In this document: one piece after another, positions 33,295-36,887 of the stretch
Layout: each line of letters begins with the position of its first letter
How positions within the stretch are numbered: position 1 is the first letter of the stretch
NCBI GenBank assembly: GCA_027486585.1
Contig: JAIXOU010000042.1
Span: 1-36,887, forward strand
DNA from: Verrucomicrobiaceae bacterium
GTDB lineage: Bacteria > Verrucomicrobiota > Verrucomicrobiia > Verrucomicrobiales > Verrucomicrobiaceae
Reading direction: 5' to 3'
Length of the DNA stretch: 36,887 nucleotides
Notes under the pieces: generated by a model
Told to the model about the DNA's origin: nothing
The model's input: the letters and a program-made list of their open reading frames with translations, nothing else
Database searches by the model: none
Made by a program: the position numbers and the translations under genes

Positions 33295-34377
33295 TCAGCA
33301 GAGACCTAGTGAAAGCAGTTTGTTGACGAAGCTGTTCATTTCCTTCCTGTTTCGGATACCTTTGACCCCGAGTTGTCTCATGATGGGGTTATAAAGGATG
33401 CCAAGTGACTGCCTCAAGTAAGACGTTTCCAACTCAAGGGTGTCGTGGATCCTCTCGACCCTCTTTCGGTCAGCCATTTCAACCAAATCGACCTCTGTGG
33501 CCAACTTGACCACGTAATGAGTGATGTGGCTCATTTTGCTGTAGTTTAGCCTGTCAGGGGTATCGGTTGGGGTGTGGTAATGAGCCCATCTTCCGCAGGA
33601 CAGGAAAAAATAAGGAACACCGTTTCGGCGGAATATGCCGTGATCACTCATGTCCCCAATGTAGCGGTTCAGTGTCGGTACAATTTTCAATCCCTCAGGA
33701 TGGCCAACGGAATCAAGGGCGACGGCCATTTCCTCATGACTTTCGCTGCCGGTGACGAACAACAGCGAACTCAGGGTTGGAATGCTCAAGTCCATCTTGG
33801 CTAAGCCGGACACTAGGGCAGCGACTTTTCCAATCAAAGGCACATCCGACAGCATGCTTCCGGGAACCGAAATGTCATGTCCGACCAAGTCCATGATGAT
33901 GGCCGCGTGAATCTCCCGCTTTCCCTGAACATGGTCTTCATAAAAGCGGTGGCTGCCCATGCCTTCTCCCAAAAAGTAAGGGGGTTCCTCGGCGTCAAAT
34001 AAGGCTATCACGACATCACGTTCGAACCCACCTTTCTCGGCAATCATGGCACCGGCTTGAAGTGCAATGGCCACAGCGGCTGCGTTGTCATCCGCGCAGG
34101 GAAATGGAATGACGCTGTCGTAGTGGGCCCCAATCAGAACCGGTGGCAGTTTGGGATTCGTTCCTGGAATGCGGCCCACCAGGTTGCAAAAAGACTTTCC
34201 CTTGAATGGGTAGTTTAGTTCCAGTGAGCGCCCGATATAAGGCTTGCAGCCCATTTCTTTGAGTCTGCGCTTGAGGTGCACTTTCGCGCGTTCATGGCCA
34301 TCCGTGCCCACCATGCGGCCATCGGGATAACAAATGGCCTCCGTTTCAGTGCGTAGGAGTTTGGAAAGGTTTTTCAT
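33295..34377 (-). CDS. M28-family zinc metallopeptidase
   Basis: This 360-residue protein shows aminopeptidase-type M28 zinc ligands in order: GAHYDSV (His85, Asp87), CADDNAAAV (Asp96), FDAEEPPYF (Glu130 catalytic, Glu131), IIMDLVG (Asp163) and AHYHTPTDTPDRL (His268). All are present, so it is probably active on peptides. It has no signal peptide, which would fit a cytosolic role. It is encoded 4 bp after the MerR-type gene, in the same operon. The final 60 residues are helical and basic (GVKGIRNRKEM). Confidence 0.9.
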   Translation of the reverse strand: MKNLSKLLRTETEAICYPDGRMVGTDGHERAKVHLKRRLKEMGCKPYIGRSLELNYPFKGKSFCNLVGRIPGTNPKLPPVLIGAHYDSVIPFPCADDNAAAVAIALQAGAMIAEKGGFERDVVIALFDAEEPPYFLGEGMGSHRFYEDHVQGKREIHAAIIMDLVGHDISVPGSMLSDVPLIGKVAALVSGLAKMDLSIPTLSSLLFVTGSESHEEMAVALDSVGHPEGLKIVPTLNRYIGDMSDHGIFRRNGVPYFFLSCGRWAHYHTPTDTPDRLNYSKMSHITHYVVKLATEVDLVEMADRKRVERIHDTLELETSYLRQSLGILYNPIMRQLGVKGIRNRKEMNSFVNKLLSLGLC

Positions 34378-34381
34378 GATT

Positions 34382-34975
34382 TTAAACGGATGTCTCGGGT
34401 TGTCTTTTGGCAGCCACTTGGCGGCGTAGAGTCGTTTCCAATTTTTTTAGAAGCGCGGGAATCGACTTCCCATCGATGCGGGCGATCTGCTCACGCAGAT
34501 GAAGTTCGACCCCCTCGCAGACGAGAAGGCGTCGCCATGTCTCAGACTCCTCGGCGGATGACGTTTGTGTTTGGCTGGAGTCTGGTTTCGCGGTCAGTTG
34601 GATATCTTCCAGCAGCAGGTTTTTATACTCGCCCGTTGTCCTTCCTGGCAGTAGTTCGGCCATGGTGGACGTCGGGACGCGTTGCCAGAGCATCTTCCTG
34701 ACGAGCAGTGCCTGCAGGTAGTGGCGAAATCCGTAATGTGCTTCCCGTCCTTCGCGGACGGGAGCATCAATGTAGCCAAGCGTTTGGTAGTAGCGCATGG
34801 TCCTCAGACTCAGATTCTCACTGACACGCCCGCTTTTGTCCGGCGTGTTGGCAGGCAGGAATCTCCCGGCGATGTGGTTCACCCAATCCACCAGTTCTTG
34901 GGCGGACACGGACCAATCTTCGTTTTCGAGCTGCTGAAGCTCCTTGAGGGCAGAGGGTGGTATTTGAATCGTCAT
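34382..34975 (-). CDS. MerR-type regulator of the M28 operon
   Basis: This 197-residue regulator has an extra N-terminal helix of about 55 residues, LKELQQLENEDWSVSAQEL. The winged helix follows (LSLRTMRYYQTLGYIDAPVR, then YGFRHYLQALLVRKMLWQ and VPTSTMAELL), and the plan is the same as in the MerR of the VIT module (start 16518): an RYYxTLG line and a variable helical C-terminus. It starts at 34975; three GTTGCAA repeats directly upstream are likely operators. The M28 gene begins 4 bp downstream. It probably autoregulates and controls the peptidase. Confidence 0.85.
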   Translation of the reverse strand: MTIQIPPSALKELQQLENEDWSVSAQELVDWVNHIAGRFLPANTPDKSGRVSENLSLRTMRYYQTLGYIDAPVREGREAHYGFRHYLQALLVRKMLWQRVPTSTMAELLPGRTTGEYKNLLLEDIQLTAKPDSSQTQTSSAEESETWRRLLVCEGVELHLREQIARIDGKSIPALLKKLETTLRRQVAAKRQPETSV

Positions 34976-34978
34976 GGA

Positions 34979-35015
34979 TGCAAGGTTGCAATGAATAAAT
35001 GTTGCAACGTTGCAA
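34979..35015. promoter_or_regulatory. GTTGCAA operator repeats
   Basis: GTTGCAA occurs at 34985-34991, 35001-35007 and 35009-35015, with ATGCAAG next to the MerR start. GTTGCAAC (35001-35008) is a perfect palindrome. The array lies 4-40 bp upstream of the MerR start and 45 bp before the divergent ORF at 35060, so it could control both. Confidence 0.55.
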
Positions 35016-35059
35016 AGAATGATGCAAGTGTCATTTCGGAAAAAGCGCTGGTAAGCCCC

Positions 35060-35296
35060 ATGGCATACTTAGGACTTCCATCGGCTGTCGTGGGCATCGA
35101 ACCTCTGACCTGGGATGAACCATCCCCGGCAAAGCTCAAGAAGCGATTGCTCCCATTTGCCATTCATGAACTGGGGCGCTGCCTCGGTCTCGAGCCTCAT
35201 GGTTGTGAAGATGACATTGATAGTGTCATGATCGGAGATGAGGAGGTGGATTCGGTGGAAGGAATCGACCGTGACCCCTCTAGGAAGGCAACTTGA
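35060..35296 (+). pseudogene. Degenerate matrixin-like peptidase fragment
   Basis: From ATG 35060 the frame reads a metzincin-like stretch: LPFAIHELGRCLGLEPHG then DDIDSVMIG. In matrixins the zinc site is HExxHxxGxxH, followed by DSVM. Here the second His is Arg and the third sits one residue late, so zinc binding is lost. The C-terminal residues lie in the second direct repeat, which replaced the real end. The frame is open further upstream but that part is antisense to the MerR gene. It is probably a broken, inactive gene. Confidence 0.5.
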
Positions 35297-35364
35297 CTGG
35301 ACTGCCCAAACGCACTCCGGCCCTGCACGGCTTGATGGACATTTACGTCGGGTTGTCCGCCTAG
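35285..35364 (+). pseudogene. DUF932 C-terminal remnant
   Basis: The frame EGNLTGLPKRTPALHGLMDI continues YVGLSA to a stop and matches the final residues of the intact DUF932 protein (33125 end) except for a few changes. No start is nearby. This is only a tail, so it cannot be functional. Confidence 0.85.
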
Positions 35365-35376
35365 GCCCATCCAATC

Positions 35377-35406
35377 ATCCCCGCCAGTTCATCGCTGGCG
35401 CGGGAT
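35377..35406 (+). terminator. Copy of the DUF932 terminator
   Basis: ATCCC-CGCCAG with CTGGCG-C-GGGAT around TTCATCG, followed by TCTTTT. The T-run is interrupted by C, unlike the first copy. Confidence 0.75.
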
Positions 35407-35559
35407 TCTTTTAGCTATCAGGGCTTGCCCCCTCACGAAGGAATGATCGTCGAGGCAAGGGCGACCCCTTGAAAGGGAAGGGCCTGAGTTGCCGGGAGTT
35501 CTCTGCCAGCCGCACGCATTGGGTCACTCCATTCCAAGGATTGATCTTATTGAGCGTTT

Positions 35560-35871
35560 TTAATTTAGGCGCGTTGATAAATTTCGGATGAATCCCCAGC
35601 GTTTCTCGATGTGCCGGGTTTGCCACTTGGCCGGAAGAACGCCCCGGTGTTTCACAAAGTGCATGAAATTCTCCGCAAAGTCTTCCATCGGCTGGGTGGC
35701 CGCATAGGCGCTGATATGCCGGCTGGGGCAGTATTCACGCACCGGTTCGCCGTGATCGTGAGTACCATCAAAGTCCAACCGAAATTCTCGTTTGATCACC
35801 AGATCTTGGTGATGATGAGCCAGTTGCAGTCCAGTGATAAGAACTTTTGTTTTCCTCGGACGCTACGCCCC
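35560..35871 (-). pseudogene. Peptidase-like remnant
   Basis: A - strand frame, open from about 35871 (preceded by a stop) to 35560 and with GTG 35799 as its only plausible start, reads ISAYAATQPMEDFAENFMHF and then VKHRGVLPAKW. This resembles the late glutamate region of putative zinc metallopeptidases, in which the EDFAE line supplies a metal ligand, but no HExxH is present. It is therefore probably a truncated gene. The match is by eye. Confidence 0.45.
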
Positions 35872-35945
35872 GTGGGACGATAGTGTTTCCACTCAGTCGT
35901 AACGTGCAAGCTACGCCAGAACAGATCACAAAGAATCCTGTCTTA

Positions 35946-36710
35946 TCAAAAGAAACTTCTGCGATGGCGACGGAGAAGACAGCCCCCGATGCCCATGGAA
36001 AACAAAGCCAGAATGGACGGCTCGGGGATCGCAACCGTATTGCCAAACGAGATCGCGAAGGCGGGATGGGAGCCTGCAATGTTAGAGTAATTGGGTGTGT
36101 TGTTCCTGAAGGTGTCGAGCACCGTGAAACCGTTAGTGACATCATATTCATCGTTGGTGGTTCCGTTGGCCAAACCTTGTACCCGCCGCAGGGCGATTGA
36201 GCTGCTGCTGTTGTAGACAAAGAGGGAATAAGCGGTGTTAGCCAGAAGTGAATAGCCGCTGATGTTCGGGATATTGGCAGAGGTCAACTCCAAGACAAAG
36301 GGCGTGTTGGCAGTTCCCGGTGTCGTGAAACTGACGGTGTCTGTCGCATGAGCGGTGCTGCTGGGGATAGCCGAATAGGCCGTTTCGTTGTCGGTTCCAT
36401 GAATCGCAATCTTGAATGTGCCTGATCCCGACGCTAGACCGCTCGTTAACTCCAGATTGACCCAGTCGATATCGTAAGTCCCAGACGGGCCGGTCTTGAA
36501 TGCGTAGCCGAGGTTCGATGTGTAAGCTGTGCTTGTCAGTATCGATGAGCTCCCATTGGCGGCAGTGGGAAGAGAGACATATGCGACGTTGGCTCCGAAT
36601 GCTGGAGACGCGAATGCTCCGATGGCCATGAGAATACAAACTGCATTACCAATCGCCGAGCTACAAAAACGAGGTGGCAACTTTATTGCGAATGATAGAT
36701 TGGCTTTCAT
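35946..36710 (-). CDS. PEP-CTERM exported protein
   Basis: This 254-residue protein has a signal peptide (AVCILMAIGAFASPAFGA), a beta-rich central part (DIDWVNLELTSG, GTFKIAIHGTD, YSLFVYNSSSSIALRRV) and a C-terminal PEP-CTERM tripartite signal: AIPEPS, a hydrophobic helix (ILALFSMGIGGCLL) and RRHRR. Such proteins are exported and processed by an exosortase and are often cell-surface or exopolysaccharide-linked. The ~90 residues around WVNLELTSGLASG resemble the choice-of-anchor repeats of these proteins. No exosortase is in the window. The gene seems complete. Confidence 0.9.
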   Translation of the reverse strand: MKANLSFAIKLPPRFCSSAIGNAVCILMAIGAFASPAFGANVAYVSLPTAANGSSSILTSTAYTSNLGYAFKTGPSGTYDIDWVNLELTSGLASGSGTFKIAIHGTDNETAYSAIPSSTAHATDTVSFTTPGTANTPFVLELTSANIPNISGYSLLANTAYSLFVYNSSSSIALRRVQGLANGTTNDEYDVTNGFTVLDTFRNNTPNYSNIAGSHPAFAISFGNTVAIPEPSILALFSMGIGGCLLRRHRRSFF

Positions 36711-36775
36711 TGGATCAAATTTTGGTTTTTTGAAATACTATGTTAATATTCCAAAGTGCGGTTTTAGAACAGGGC

Positions 36776-36887
36776 TTACGCACCAAAACCATGGAAAATG
36801 TGTTGGGTGGCTTCGGTCCTGAAGGCGGGGTCGAGGCAGCAGCGCTTGCGCTTGCTGCGGATGGAGCCTTTGACCGGGCTGCTCTTG
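36776..36887 (-). CDS. Partial ORF at the window end
   Basis: The - strand frame is open from the window edge to TAA at 36776-36778 and reads a basic stretch (KGSIRSKRKRCC) followed by LDPAFRTEATQHIFHGFGA. Composition and the sudden stop suggest the C-terminus of a real gene, perhaps a mobile-element protein, but I cannot name it. Confidence 0.35.
   Translation of the reverse strand, partial: KSSPVKGSIRSKRKRCCLDPAFRTEATQHIFHGFGA

Larger units (their letters stand above)
35274..35452. repeat. Direct repeat, copy 2
   Basis: Copy of 33035-33215, similar in order and length, carrying the last residues of a DUF932 gene (35285-35364), a terminator (35377-35406) and the downstream GAATGATCGTCG end. 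It lies between the matrixin fragment and the peptidase remnant. Confidence 0.8.

Noticed and set aside
34682..35000. N-terminal part of the long + strand ORF reaching 35296
   Set aside because: It is antisense to the MerR gene; only the part after 35060 has a recognisable motif.
1..36887. CRISPR array, tRNA or rRNA genes
   Set aside because: No regularly spaced repeats and no tRNA-like or rRNA-like segments were found by eye; a dedicated scan could still find a divergent case.

Overview
The window looks like chromosomal DNA with accessory inserts from a Verrucomicrobiota-type bacterium (inference). The basis is a C-terminal PEP-CTERM sorting signal, a MerR + VIT/von Willebrand A + AAA-type module, several small secreted proteins of PVC-bacterial style, and starts that mostly lack a clear Shine-Dalgarno. 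No rRNA, tRNA or CRISPR array was seen.

Layout. (1) 1-8455: an accessory island on the + strand with a RAMA/DUF4357-like protein, a GIY-YIG-like protein, a three-Cys DUF5131 (phage Gp37/Gp68) protein, a kinase-fold protein, a 1305-residue SNF2-like helicase, a possibly frameshifted ORF and a PD-(D/E)xK-like nuclease. It has the composition of a defence island. (2) 8601-12669: four exported proteins, one on + and three in a convergent - strand operon, all with an LPP20/FlgT-like Ala-rich helix. (3) 12740-17431: a decayed MerR / VIT-vWA / AAA operon on the - strand. The ATPase survives only as two C-terminal remnants around a small secreted repeat protein, and the MerR gene has a truncated second copy. 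(4) 17581-21922: a Tat-exported protein, a lipoprotein, a DGPA-repeat zincin fusion and a nucleotide-rhamnose-synthase-like reductase. (5) 22601-25962: a compact RiPP-type locus with promoter, 26-residue candidate precursor, strong hairpin, radical SAM/SPASM maturase, ATP-grasp ligase and a protein with a degenerate Fic-like motif. (6) 26096-27663: an IS3-type transposase remnant, then a secreted EEP nuclease behind a small secreted protein.

(7) 28370-33177: a GC-richer, mobile-element-like DNA-processing module. It encodes a small basic protein, a putative DNA-binding protein, a Cas4/AddB-like nuclease with four Fe-S-type cysteines, a 33-residue membrane peptide, a stand-alone ligase OB domain, a DnaN-like clamp with a coiled-coil tail and a DUF932 protein. 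Hairpins separate most units, and the first resembles an integron attC site in form. (8) 33295-35452: a MerR + M28 peptidase operon between two ~175-bp direct repeats carrying the DUF932 3' end and its terminator, with GTTGCAA repeats upstream of MerR. (9) 35560-36887: peptidase remnants, a PEP-CTERM protein and a partial ORF.

The best candidates for something new are the RiPP locus, the kinase/helicase/three-Cys/nuclease island, and a recurring architecture in which an intact gene is separated from a truncated copy of its end by unrelated cargo.
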